Source: Elusimicrobiota bacterium
GTDB taxonomy: Bacteria; Elusimicrobiota; Elusimicrobia; 2-02-FULL-39-32
NCBI GenBank assembly: GCA_023249715.1
Contig: JAHFCA010000013.1
Span: forward strand, 1 to 14,799
Direction of reading: 5' to 3'
DNA: 14,799 bases
The notes beneath the pieces are model-generated. The model did not search any database, was not told the origin of the DNA, and was given only the letters and a program-made list of their open reading frames with translations. This document shows positions 1 through 7,926 of the stretch, piece after piece. How positions within the stretch are numbered: the first letter of the stretch is position 1; every line of letters begins with the position of its first letter. The translations under genes and the position numbers were made by a program.

Positions 1-831
1 AAAAATAGTAAAGTAAAAGAAGTTTATCTCTGTGGGCGCAGAGGAATCGCCCAAGCGGCCTTTACCAACCCGGAAATTCGGGAGCTTTGTAATTTAGAAG
101 GGGCCGATTTAGTGGTCCATCCTAAAGAAGTGGAGTTAGAGGATTTAAGCCGGGCTTCTTTGGCAGAGAGCGCTTCCCCCACGGCAAAAAATAATGTTAC
201 AATTTTACAGGAACAGGCTTTAAAACCGTTAAAAAATAAACCAAGAAAAATTACAGTCCTGTTTCTTGTTTCCCCCGTGGAACTCATCGGTAAAAACGGA
301 AAAGTTTGCGCGATCAAACTGGAAAAAAATAGGCTCACCCAAGAAAAAGACGGCTCTCTACGCCCCAAGGGTACAGGCGTCACTGTAACGTTGCCGGTCG
401 ATTTGGTCTTTCGCTCCGTCGGTTACAAAGGAGTTCCCCTTCCCGATCTTCCTTACAATTCTAAAAGCGGAACAATTCCCAACCAGATGGGGCGCATTCT
501 AAATCCGCAAAATAATGAAATATTAGAGGGCCTCTACACGGTGGGCTGGGCCAAACGAGGACCTTCCGGAGTCATTGGAACCAATAAACCGGATGCCCAG
601 GAGACGGTAAAAAATATTCTGGAAGATTTCTCCACCGGAAAGCTTAAAAGTAAGAGTGAAAATTTTGAAGAGTTAGAAACTCTGCTAAAGAAGAGAGGAG
701 TTTTTGCGGTAAACTTCTCCCAATGGAAACAGTTAGATCGCCATGAAATAGAATCCGGAAAAAAATTGGGAAAAATCCGAGAAAAATTAACCTCTATCCC
801 AGAAATGTTGGACGTGCTAAAATCTAATTAG
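1..831 (+). CDS. fprA: Ferredoxin/adrenodoxin-type NADP reductase, C-terminal part
   Basis: This is a flavoprotein that moves electrons between NADPH and ferredoxin-like carriers in the cytoplasm (FprA / adrenodoxin reductase family). The reading frame is open from base 1, so the gene begins outside the window; 276 codons are visible. The family is usually about 450 residues, so the N-terminal FAD-binding glycine motif is probably missing. Codons 13-20 read GRRGIAQA, matching the NADP-site arginine loop of the family. Around codons 182-196 stands GWAKRGPSGVIGTNK followed by DAQETV, the strongly diagnostic FAD-contact signature near the C terminus. The tail (GVFAVNFSQWKQLD, then EIESG) also fits the family's C-terminal segment. 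It ends in TAG, with a 151-nt gap and a large palindrome before the next gene. The ATG at 112 is internal and is not the start. The physiological partner cannot be told from sequence. Confidence 0.9.
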   Translation, partial: KNSKVKEVYLCGRRGIAQAAFTNPEIRELCNLEGADLVVHPKEVELEDLSRASLAESASPTAKNNVTILQEQALKPLKNKPRKITVLFLVSPVELIGKNGKVCAIKLEKNRLTQEKDGSLRPKGTGVTVTLPVDLVFRSVGYKGVPLPDLPYNSKSGTIPNQMGRILNPQNNEILEGLYTVGWAKRGPSGVIGTNKPDAQETVKNILEDFSTGKLKSKSENFEELETLLKKRGVFAVNFSQWKQLDRHEIESGKKLGKIREKLTSIPEMLDVLKSN

Positions 832-847
832 AGATAACTTTCTACAA

Positions 848-976
848 GGAGATGAAAGCCAAGATTAATTATAAAAAAGCCTCTGCGAGCTTTTCACTCG
901 CATACGGAAAAGCTCGCAGTGGAGCGAGCGCGCGGGCGCGAGCGCCTTTTTTATAATTAATCTTGGTTTCATCTCC
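848..976. repeat. Nested long inverted repeat, possible bidirectional terminator
   Basis: The outer arms are 848-879 and 946-976. They pair over 31 bp with one bulged G at 858, and include AAAAAAG on the left and CTTTTTT on the right. A perfect inner repeat lies inside: CTGCGAGCTTTTC at 883-895 and its complement at 907-919, with an 11-nt loop. The remaining 920-945 is very GC-rich (GCGAGCGCGCGGGCGCGAGC). GC-rich stems flanked by A6 on one side and T6 on the other would act as an intrinsic terminator on either strand. The outer arms are much longer than a terminator needs and run to within 6 nt of the helicase start codon. A miniature inverted-repeat element or genome-wide palindromic repeat is the alternative. 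Confidence 0.75.
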
Positions 977-982
977 CAATCT

Positions 983-3880
983 ATGAACCCCATCCTCGAA
1001 GGTTTAAATCCGGCGCAAGTTAAGGCGGTATTGCATGGAGAAGGTCCGCTCCTAATTATCGCGGGAGCTGGCACCGGGAAAACAACCGTACTGACCAAAA
1101 GAATCGCCCAACTCATTAGTTCCAAAAAAGCGCTCCCTTCTGGAATTTTAGCCCTTACCTTTACCGACAGAGCCGCCCTTGAGATGGAAGAACGGGTAGA
1201 CCGTTTAGTCCCCTATGGGTTTAACGATGTTTTAATCTCCACATTTCACTCCTTTGGAGACAAATTATTGCGCGACCACGCTTTTGAAATTGGTTTCTCC
1301 CCCAATTTTAAAGTATATAGCCAGCCGGAAACGGTGGTCTTTATGACCCAACACCTCTTCGATTTGAATCTCAAATATTATCGCCCTCTCCAGGACCCTA
1401 CCCGCTTTATAGAAAATCTGTTAGCGCACTTTAGCCGGGCCAAGGATGAAGAGATCGCTCCTAAAGAATTCATAAAGGAAGCGTTGCGCCTGGTCTCTCT
1501 CTCTAAAAATGAAGAAGAAAAAGAGGAGGCGGAAAAATGTCTGGAAGTGGCGGAGTGTTACCAGGCCTATGAAGAACTAAAGCTCAAAAAAGGGTTTATC
1601 GATTTTGGCGATCAGGTGATTTTAGCCCTAAAAATTTTAAGAGAGAAACCCGCCGTTCTTAAAAAATATCAGGCCCGTTTTAAATATATTTTAGTGGACG
1701 AATTCCAGGATACCAACTATGCCCAATTTGAATTGGTTAAACTTTTGGCCGGCACCCAGAGCAATTTAACCGTTGTGGGGGACGATGACCAATCGATCTA
1801 TAAATTCAGAGGAGCCTGTCTTTCTAATATTTTAGGATTCAGAAAAAGTTACCCCCAGGCCAAGGAGATTGTTCTGGATGAAAATTATAGATCTACGGAG
1901 TCCATTTTGGGCGCGGCCTATCAGCTCATTCAACAGAATAATCCCAACCGATTAGAATATCAGGATAAGATCAATAAATCTTTGCGTTCCCAAAGCGGAG
2001 TGGGCAAACGGGTGGAGTATCTCCATTTTGAAACACGTTACGAAGAAGCGGACGAGATCGCTCTAAAAATTCAAAAAAAAGTTAAAGAGGAAAATCCGGA
2101 ATATAAAGATTTTGCCATTTTAGTTCGCACCAATGGGGCTGCCGAACCTTTTATTAAATCGTTGAACGCTTTGGCAATCCCTTGGCGATTTTCCGGAAAT
2201 GCCGGCCTTTATGACCAGGAAGAAATTAAGATAGCTCTCTCTTTTTTACGCGCGCTCGACTCTCTAGACGACTCCACCAGTCTCTACTATTTAGCGACCA
2301 CTCCTCTCTATTCCCTGGATGCCGAGGTTTGCCTATTGGCTGCCCGCGAGGCTTCCAAGAGCCATAGAACCCTGTTTGAAATTTTTAAGAAAATTGTCCA
2401 TGGGGAAACATGGGATGGGCTTGAGTTCAGCGATAAAGAAAAAGAAAAAATTGAAAAACTTATTTTAGATCTGCAAAAATTCAGAAATCTCTCCAGTCAT
2501 AAGACCACGGGGCGGCTTCTCTATGATTATTTTGAATCCATTGGCACCTTTCGCAATTTAGCGGAAGGTAAAGATTATCGGTCGGTAGAGATTGCTCAAA
2601 ATTTAAGACGGTTTTTCGATTTAATTAAAAAATTTGGGGAGGCGGCGCAATATGACCGCGTCCATTTTTTTGTTCAGTATATCGAGGCCTTGAAGGGAGC
2701 GGGAGACGACCCCGCCAGCTCCGAGGCGAGCTGGGATGAAAATGCCGTCAATATTTTAACCGTCCATGCCGCCAAGGGGTTGGAATTTCCCATTGTCTTT
2801 TTGGTTGGTTTAGAACAAGGCCATTTTCCCCTCTACGATCGCAAAGATCCGTTTACATTGCCTGAAGGTTTAATTAAAGATATTTTGCCCAGCGGCGATG
2901 TGCATATTCAGGAAGAGAGACGCCTCTTTTACGTGGGGCTCACTCGGGCCAAGGGGGAGCTTACGTTAAGTTGCGCCCGAGACATGGGTAAGAAAAAAAT
3001 GTGGAAGGTTTCCCAGTTCGTTTTGGAAACGGCGGACAAACCCACCGTGGATATTCCTCTCATAAAAGCGAATCCCATTCAATCCCTTTTGGTCTTTTCC
3101 TACAAGGAGCCCGTGGCGTCACTTAAGAGCATGGTTCCCTCTAAACTTTCTTTATCGGTGACGGCGGTGGATGATTATTTGGATTGCGCCATGAAATTTA
3201 AATTCTCCCATCTCTTAAAGATCCCGGTCAGCATGCACCATACGGCCGTCTTTGGCATGGCCATTCACGAAGCGCTCAAAGGGTATCACAACTCAAGGAA
3301 AGAAAATATTAAAATGAGTGTGGACGAGTTGCAGGCGCTTTTTAAGAAGTGCTGGAGAAGCGAAGGATTTATCTCCCGTGAACACGAAGAGATACGGTTT
3401 CAGGAAGGTTTGAATATTCTTAAATCCTATTATAAGAAAGAGGAAGAATCGGAGTCTCTGCCCACGTTAGTAGAAGAGAGTTTTAGGTTTAACGTGGACG
3501 ATGTCACGGTTCGGGGGCGCTGGGACAGAGTGGATGTTTCAAAGGACAATTCCGCAGTCATCGATTATAAAACGGCCGATGTTAAAACCCAAAAGGATGC
3601 CGATCATAAAGCCAAGGATTCTATTCAGCTTCTGCTCTACTCTGTTGCCTTTCAAAATAAGTATGGGTTTTTGCCCAAAAAAGCGGTACTCCATTTTGTA
3701 AAGACGGATCTCATTGGCAGCTCTGTTCCCGAAGTTAAACGGGTAGAAAAGGCTTTGGCGGCGGTGCGAGAGGCGATCCAGAAAATTAAGGGAGAAAAAT
3801 TTGATCCTAACCCCGGATATCAATGCCGCTATTGTCCCTATGAAAAAATTTGTCCGGGAGTAGATGGAAAAGGGGGCTAG
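983..3880 (+). CDS. UvrD/Rep-type helicase fused to PD-(D/E)XK nuclease
   Basis: This is a superfamily 1A DNA helicase with a C-terminal nuclease, the architecture of AddA, RecB and mycobacterial Adn subunits that resect double-strand breaks. Visible motifs, in order, are: Q-motif Q12; Walker A AGAGTGKTT (27-35); motif Ia ALTFTDRAA (57-65); Walker B ILVDEFQDT (236-244); motif III VVGDDDQSIYKFRG (264-277); motif IV DENYRST (299-305); motif V LTVHAAKGLEF (592-602); and motif VI EERRLFYVGLTRAKG (644-658). The C-terminal nuclease shows D848 and I-D861-Y-K863-T. It also has Cys735 and a C-terminal Cys948-x2-Cys951-x5-Cys957, the pattern of the AddB/RecB-like Fe-S clamp. At 965 residues it is nearer Adn size than AddA size. 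No clear Shine-Dalgarno precedes the ATG. The start is placed here because QxxAV motif spacing leaves no room downstream. It opens a six-gene operon, with rmuC following directly. No AddB-like partner lies in the window. Confidence 0.93.
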   Translation: MNPILEGLNPAQVKAVLHGEGPLLIIAGAGTGKTTVLTKRIAQLISSKKALPSGILALTFTDRAALEMEERVDRLVPYGFNDVLISTFHSFGDKLLRDHAFEIGFSPNFKVYSQPETVVFMTQHLFDLNLKYYRPLQDPTRFIENLLAHFSRAKDEEIAPKEFIKEALRLVSLSKNEEEKEEAEKCLEVAECYQAYEELKLKKGFIDFGDQVILALKILREKPAVLKKYQARFKYILVDEFQDTNYAQFELVKLLAGTQSNLTVVGDDDQSIYKFRGACLSNILGFRKSYPQAKEIVLDENYRSTESILGAAYQLIQQNNPNRLEYQDKINKSLRSQSGVGKRVEYLHFETRYEEADEIALKIQKKVKEENPEYKDFAILVRTNGAAEPFIKSLNALAIPWRFSGNAGLYDQEEIKIALSFLRALDSLDDSTSLYYLATTPLYSLDAEVCLLAAREASKSHRTLFEIFKKIVHGETWDGLEFSDKEKEKIEKLILDLQKFRNLSSHKTTGRLLYDYFESIGTFRNLAEGKDYRSVEIAQNLRRFFDLIKKFGEAAQYDRVHFFVQYIEALKGAGDDPASSEASWDENAVNILTVHAAKGLEFPIVFLVGLEQGHFPLYDRKDPFTLPEGLIKDILPSGDVHIQEERRLFYVGLTRAKGELTLSCARDMGKKKMWKVSQFVLETADKPTVDIPLIKANPIQSLLVFSYKEPVASLKSMVPSKLSLSVTAVDDYLDCAMKFKFSHLLKIPVSMHHTAVFGMAIHEALKGYHNSRKENIKMSVDELQALFKKCWRSEGFISREHEEIRFQEGLNILKSYYKKEEESESLPTLVEESFRFNVDDVTVRGRWDRVDVSKDNSAVIDYKTADVKTQKDADHKAKDSIQLLLYSVAFQNKYGFLPKKAVLHFVKTDLIGSSVPEVKRVEKALAAVREAIQKIKGEKFDPNPGYQCRYCPYEKICPGVDGKGG
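3869..3876 (+). promoter_or_regulatory. Ribosome binding site of rmuC, inside the helicase 3' end
   Basis: The run AAAGGGGG stands four bases before the ATG at 3881. That ATG follows the helicase TAG with no gap. This supports 3881 over the second ATG at 3890 as the rmuC start and suggests coupled translation. Confidence 0.6.
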
Positions 3881-4825
3881 ATGAATACCATGGCGTTACT
3901 GATAGTATTGCTCACAGTGCTTTTCCTAGGGCTGCTAGGCATCGTTCTTTTTTTCTTTAAACATCTGGAAAGCCAAATACAAGCAATTAGTCAGAGTTTA
4001 CATCTAACGACCGGCCAGATCGATTCCCGCTTGGAAAATTCTTCTAAGGTAATTCAGGCGGTTTCCCATCAGCTGGGTTCGCTCTCGCAGGCTACGGAAA
4101 GAATTTTTGAAGCGACAAAAAATTTATCCACTCTCGAAGAGATCCTCCGCCCTCCCAAAGCGAGAGGTCGGATGGGAGAAATTCTTCTGGAAAATATTTT
4201 AAAGGAAATTCTGCCGGGAGAGAGTTTTTTTGCGGTGCAGTACGCCTTTAAAAATGGCTGCAAAGTAGACGCGATCATTCGCCTTAAAGACGGGATGATC
4301 CCCATCGATTCTAAATTTCCCTTGGATAATTTTAAGCGACTCATCGAATGCAAGGATGAAAAAGAACAAGAGGTATTAAGAAAAGAATTTTCCAGAAACG
4401 TTAAGCGCCACATCGATTCTGTTCAAAAATATATCACCCCGGAAGAGGGCACTCTCCCTTTTGCTTTAATGTATATTCCCACAGAAAATATCTATTATCA
4501 GGTGATGGTGCAAGGGAAGGAGGAAGAGTTGGGGAGCGACCTTTTTTCTTACGCCGCTCAAAAAAGAGTTTTTCCTGTTTCTCCCAACTCTTTATATCCC
4601 TATTTAATGACATTATCTCTGGGATTGAGAGGGCTTAAGGTAGAAGAAAAGGCGCGCGATATTTTAAAATATCTCGATCAACTCTCCACCGATATAGAGC
4701 GGTTTAATCAGGATTTCAAAATTATAGGCGGTCACTTGGTGGAAGCGGACAAAAAATTTCTGGAAGCGGAAAAACGGCTCTACCGATTGGGATTAAAGTT
4801 GACATCCTTAAAGGATGGTTCTTAG
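3881..4825 (+). CDS. rmuC: RmuC-family DNA recombination protein
   Basis: RmuC proteins limit inversions and rearrangements at repeats. They carry a nuclease-like core tethered to the inner membrane, and their biochemical activity is poorly defined. Residues 5-26 form one hydrophobic segment (LLIVLLTVLFLGLLGIVLFF). A helical, probably coiled-coil region follows (about 28-90). The core begins at RGRMGEILLENIL (96-108) and contains VDAIIRL (129-135) and PIDSKFPLDNF (141-151), with D130, D143 and K145 placed like a PD-(D/E)XK active site. The C terminus is helical. At 314 residues it is shorter than E. coli RmuC, mainly in the coiled-coil part. It abuts the helicase-nuclease with no intergenic base, and this pairing of two DNA-processing enzymes suggests a joint role in handling broken or structured DNA. 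Family assignment is confident; the role is inferred. Confidence 0.92.
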   Translation: MNTMALLIVLLTVLFLGLLGIVLFFFKHLESQIQAISQSLHLTTGQIDSRLENSSKVIQAVSHQLGSLSQATERIFEATKNLSTLEEILRPPKARGRMGEILLENILKEILPGESFFAVQYAFKNGCKVDAIIRLKDGMIPIDSKFPLDNFKRLIECKDEKEQEVLRKEFSRNVKRHIDSVQKYITPEEGTLPFALMYIPTENIYYQVMVQGKEEELGSDLFSYAAQKRVFPVSPNSLYPYLMTLSLGLRGLKVEEKARDILKYLDQLSTDIERFNQDFKIIGGHLVEADKKFLEAEKRLYRLGLKLTSLKDGS

Positions 4826-4829
4826 GAGG
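4824..4829 (+). promoter_or_regulatory. Strong ribosome binding site of def
   Basis: A perfect AGGAGG overlaps the last two bases of the rmuC stop codon and stands four bases before the def ATG at 4834. It is the best Shine-Dalgarno of the operon, so def is probably translated strongly and independently. Confidence 0.75.
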
Positions 4830-4833
4830 CATT

Positions 4834-5343
4834 ATGGCGCTGAGGAAGATTGTGAAGCATGGGGATCCGCTATTAAGAAAAAAGTGCGATTCCGTGAATG
4901 TCATTGATAAAGAGATTAAAAAATTGGTTCAGGATATGTTGGAAACAATGTACGCGGCTCCGGGCATTGGGTTAGCCGCCAACCAAATTGGAATCTCCTT
5001 AGCGATTGCGGTCATCGATATTCAACCTCAGGGAAAACCGGTTCCCTTGGTGCTCATTAATCCAAAAATTATTGAGCTTAGCGGAACGTTATTCGAAGAA
5101 GAGGGGTGTCTCTCTATCCCCGGTTTTTTAGCCCAAATAAAAAGGAGCGCTTTTGCAAAAGTGTCAGCCTTAAATTTAGAGGGAATGCCTATGATCTATA
5201 CGGGAGAAGGGCTATTGTCCCGCGCTTTTCAGCATGAAACCGACCACCTCAATGGAAAATTTTATATTGATCATTTATCCGTTATTAAACGCTTAAAAAT
5301 TCAGAGCGATATTAAAAAGTTAAGAAAAAAAGGCAACTGGTAA
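4834..5343 (+). CDS. def: Peptide deformylase
   Basis: This enzyme removes the formyl group from the initiator methionine of nascent proteins in the cytoplasm. All three hallmark motifs are present: GIGLAANQIG (44-53), EEGCLSIPG (89-97) with metal ligand Cys92, and QHETDHLNG (133-141) with metal ligands His134 and His138 and catalytic Glu135. The length of 169 residues is normal. The metal-site spacing matches active bacterial deformylases, so function is expected. The stop codon shares one base with the start of fmt (TAATG), the common def-fmt pairing that couples formylation with deformylation. Confidence 0.97.
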   Translation: MALRKIVKHGDPLLRKKCDSVNVIDKEIKKLVQDMLETMYAAPGIGLAANQIGISLAIAVIDIQPQGKPVPLVLINPKIIELSGTLFEEEGCLSIPGFLAQIKRSAFAKVSALNLEGMPMIYTGEGLLSRAFQHETDHLNGKFYIDHLSVIKRLKIQSDIKKLRKKGNW

Positions 5344-6287
5344 TGAAGATAGTTTTTTTTGGGACGCCAGAGACTTCCCTCTCTTTTTTAGATGCTCTTT
5401 ATAAGGATGAAGAGGTCGGGGCGGTCGTCACACGGCCAGACCAACCTAAAGGGAGAGGGCTCGCACTCCAAAAATCGCCCGTTAAAATTTTAGCTGAAAG
5501 TTTAAATATCCCCGTTTTTCAACCGACAGATCTCAAACACGTCTCTTTTTTGTCTTCTCTAGAAGCGGTTTCCGCAGAGGTGGGAATTGTGGTAGCCTAT
5601 GGACGGCTCTTGCCGCCGGAGCTACTAAAAATTTTTACCCGTGGAATCTATAACGTTCATTTTTCTTTACTCCCCCGCTGGAGAGGCGCGAGTCCCATGC
5701 AGTGGACGATTCTCAGCGGCGATGCGGTTACTGGCGTAACCACTTTTAAGATTTCCCCCACATTGGATACGGGAGAGATAGCGGTTCAAAAAGAGACGGG
5801 TGTGGATGAGTTCGAGAGCGCTCTCTCTCTCGAAAAAAAATTGATACCTTTGGGGTTAGCCGCCCTTAAAGAAACTTTAGCTCTCGTTAAAGCAGGCCGC
5901 CTAAAAGGCTTAACGCAGAAGGAGTCCCCCACTCCGTATGCCCGTCTTTTAAAGAAAGAGGATGGTAAAATTAATTGGGAAAAAAGCGCCCTGGAGATCG
6001 ACCGCCAAATACGAGCGTTCATTCGGTTGGGAACCTATACTCTCTTGCCGAACGGGAAAAAATTAAAGATTTTAAGAGCTAAGATGGTATCAGACCCAAC
6101 CAATTCTCCCCAGTCGCCAGGATCTGTTTTGGGAATTGAACAAGAACTTGGCTTTGTTATAAAATGTGGAATGGGAAGCTTGCTCGTTTTAGAGGTTCAA
6201 CCGGAAGCAAAAAATAAAATGAGCGCGTGGTCGTTTTTACAAGGGCATAAACTCCAAATTGGAGAGATATTAAAGAATAAGGAGTAA
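5343..6287 (+). CDS. fmt: Methionyl-tRNA formyltransferase
   Basis: It transfers a formyl group from 10-formyltetrahydrofolate to methionyl-initiator tRNA. The N-terminal Rossmann-like domain begins MKIVFFGTPE. The catalytic set is visible as NVHFSLLPRWRGASP (104-118; Asn104, His106, and the SLLP folate loop at 108-111) and Asp142 in SPTLDTGEI. The linker and C-terminal tRNA-binding OB-like domain begin near KEDGKINW (about residue 205), as usual. At 314 residues it is full length. The start overlaps the def stop by one base, and no strong Shine-Dalgarno precedes it beyond AAAAAAAGG about 11 bases upstream, so translational coupling to def is likely. Confidence 0.97.
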   Translation: MKIVFFGTPETSLSFLDALYKDEEVGAVVTRPDQPKGRGLALQKSPVKILAESLNIPVFQPTDLKHVSFLSSLEAVSAEVGIVVAYGRLLPPELLKIFTRGIYNVHFSLLPRWRGASPMQWTILSGDAVTGVTTFKISPTLDTGEIAVQKETGVDEFESALSLEKKLIPLGLAALKETLALVKAGRLKGLTQKESPTPYARLLKKEDGKINWEKSALEIDRQIRAFIRLGTYTLLPNGKKLKILRAKMVSDPTNSPQSPGSVLGIEQELGFVIKCGMGSLLVLEVQPEAKNKMSAWSFLQGHKLQIGEILKNKE

Positions 6288-6293
6288 AGGAAT

Positions 6294-7151
6294 ATGAATT
6301 ATTTTAAAACTTTTTTATTGATGTTTGGTCTTTTGGTTCTTATGATGCTTTTAGGCCAGGGTTTAGGCGGCAGCCAAGGGATGATGAGCTTCTTTTTTAT
6401 TGGCTTGGCGATGAATTTTATCTCCTACTGGTTTTCGGATAAGATTGTCTTAAAGATGTCAGGGGCTAAGCCGGCAACAGAGGGAGAGCTCCCTCAGGTT
6501 TATAGAATTGTCAGAAAAATTACGCAAGAATGGGGATTGCCCATGCCCAAGATTTATCTCATGGAATCTCCAGTACCCAACGCATTCGCCACAGGCAGAA
6601 ATCCGGAGCATGCCGCCGTGGCGGTGACGACCGCCATTTTGCAAATCTTGGATGAAAAAGAGCTCACCGGAGTTTTGGGGCATGAGTTGGCCCATGTAAA
6701 AAATAGAGACATTCTTATATCTACGGTGGCTGCCGCTATCGCCGGAGCTATTATGATGATGAGCCGTATGGCTTTCTTTTTTGGCATGGGGAACCGAGAC
6801 GATGATCGGGATCGATCGGGAAATATTTTTGGACTCGCGCTTCTTATTTTGGCTCCGATTGCGGCCTCTATTATTCAAATGGCTATTTCTCGTTCTAGAG
6901 AATATGCGGCGGATGCAGGAGGTTCCCATTTAACGCGCATGCCTCTTGCTTTGGCAAGCGCCCTAAAAAAATTACAAAGCGGAGCAGAGCGGTCTTATGC
7001 TGCCAATAAGGTTTCTCCCGCTACCGCTCACCTTTTTATTGTTTCTCCTTTATCGGGGGGATCTTTTATCAATTTATTCTCCACACATCCCCCTATTCCA
7101 GAGAGAGTAAAAAGATTAGAAGAAATCGCGCGACAAATTGGTTCCAGATAA
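6294..7151 (+). CDS. htpX: HtpX-type M48 membrane metalloprotease
   Basis: This is an inner-membrane zinc protease that cuts misfolded or damaged membrane proteins. Two hydrophobic segments lie near the N terminus (about 5-22 and 28-46) and two after the active site (about 141-165 and 178-198). The zinc motif HELAH (130-134, in LGHELAHVKNRD) sits between the pairs, and the third ligand is Glu203 in SRSREYAADAGG. The C-terminal FSTHPPIPERVKRL (262-275) is a family signature. At 285 residues it is close to E. coli HtpX. The ATG lies six bases after the fmt stop, with AAGGAG at 6279-6284 as ribosome binding site. Its last 14 bases overlap the amidase gene. E. coli htpX responds to envelope stress; no such promoter is evident here inside the operon. 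Confidence 0.95.
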   Translation: MNYFKTFLLMFGLLVLMMLLGQGLGGSQGMMSFFFIGLAMNFISYWFSDKIVLKMSGAKPATEGELPQVYRIVRKITQEWGLPMPKIYLMESPVPNAFATGRNPEHAAVAVTTAILQILDEKELTGVLGHELAHVKNRDILISTVAAAIAGAIMMMSRMAFFFGMGNRDDDRDRSGNIFGLALLILAPIAASIIQMAISRSREYAADAGGSHLTRMPLALASALKKLQSGAERSYAANKVSPATAHLFIVSPLSGGSFINLFSTHPPIPERVKRLEEIARQIGSR

Positions 7152-7926
7152 AATAACAAAAACTCTTTTTCTTTTTATTGCGCTGCTGTTTCCTCCCTTT
7201 CTTTTGGCGCAGGAGTCTTCTGTGTCCCTTCCCTTAAAAAAAATAGTCATCGATGCGGGTCATGGCGGTAAAGATACCGGGGCGTATAACCGAAAATATG
7301 GCACTAAAGAAAAAAATATCAATTTGGCCATTGCTTTGGAACTTTCCCAGGCCTTGGAAAAAAAAGGGAAGTATGAAGTCTATCTCACCCGCAAGGAGGA
7401 CCGCTTTATTCCCCTCCACGGTAGGTCCAGCTTTGCCAATGGGATAGGCGCGGACCTATTTATCTCTATTCATTGCAATGCCGGGAGGCGGAAAGAGGAC
7501 GGATTTGAAATCTATTTTCTATCGGAAAAAGCCACCGATCCTGATGCGGAAGATCTGGCTGAATTAGAGAATGCTTCTCACGCGTTTGAAGAGAAAGATT
7601 CTCACGGGGACGAGAAATTAATGGGATTACTTTCTTCTATGGCGCGGAACGAATATATTAATGAATCGTCTCTTTTATGCCATACCATAGAAGAAGCGGT
7701 TAAAAAAGAGCTTTCTCTCTCTAGTCGCGGAGTAAAACAAGCTAATTTTCATGTTTTACACGGGGTTCAAATGCCGTCGGTCTTGGTGGAAACCGCTTTT
7801 ATTACCAACCGCAAGGATGAAAAAAAGCTTCGGTCAAAAAGTTTCCGTTCCAATATGGTAAAAGCGATTGTTCTAGGAATAGAGAACTACGAAAATCGTG
7901 TATCCAGCCTGCAACCCACTCAATAA
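7138..7926 (+). CDS. N-acetylmuramoyl-L-alanine amidase, secreted (Amidase_3)
   Basis: It cleaves the bond between N-acetylmuramic acid and L-alanine in peptidoglycan and acts outside the cytoplasmic membrane. Residues 1-24 look like a signal peptide: a lysine-containing start, a hydrophobic stretch TLFLFIALLFPPFLLA, and cleavage before QESS. The zinc ligands and catalytic residues are visible: His42 in IDAGHGG, Glu58 in GTKEKN, His112 in FISIHCNA, and Glu218 in VLVETAFITN. There is no AMIN or SPOR domain, only the catalytic domain of 262 residues. The start is a TTG at 7138 that overlaps htpX by 14 bases. The frame is closed by TAG at 7117-7119 and no ATG or GTG precedes the signal peptide, so the TTG is the only workable start. 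It closes the operon and overlaps the aroB end by 7 bases tail to tail. An AmiC-like cell-separation role is possible. Confidence 0.92.
   Translation: MVPDKITKTLFLFIALLFPPFLLAQESSVSLPLKKIVIDAGHGGKDTGAYNRKYGTKEKNINLAIALELSQALEKKGKYEVYLTRKEDRFIPLHGRSSFANGIGADLFISIHCNAGRRKEDGFEIYFLSEKATDPDAEDLAELENASHAFEEKDSHGDEKLMGLLSSMARNEYINESSLLCHTIEEAVKKELSLSSRGVKQANFHVLHGVQMPSVLVETAFITNRKDEKKLRSKSFRSNMVKAIVLGIENYENRVSSLQPTQ

Noticed and set aside
24..383. A 119-codon minus-strand open frame within the reductase gene
   Set aside because: The opposite strand encodes a clear reductase; no motif or ribosome binding site supports it.
852..956. A 34-codon basic open frame starting at ATG after AAGGAG, inside the palindrome
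   Set aside because: The ribosome binding site touches the ATG with no spacer, and the whole frame is composed of the inverted repeat arms; the Ala/Ser/Arg-rich peptide follows from the GC-rich repeat.
952..957. TATAAT in the right palindrome arm as helicase promoter
   Set aside because: It has no -35 partner (the upstream bases are GC repeats) and arises from the A/T arm of the palindrome; its mirror copy occurs on the other strand.
6459..6929. A 156-codon minus-strand open frame inside htpX
   Set aside because: It is antisense to a clear M48 protease with conserved motifs; low-complexity residues and no ribosome binding site indicate a shadow frame.
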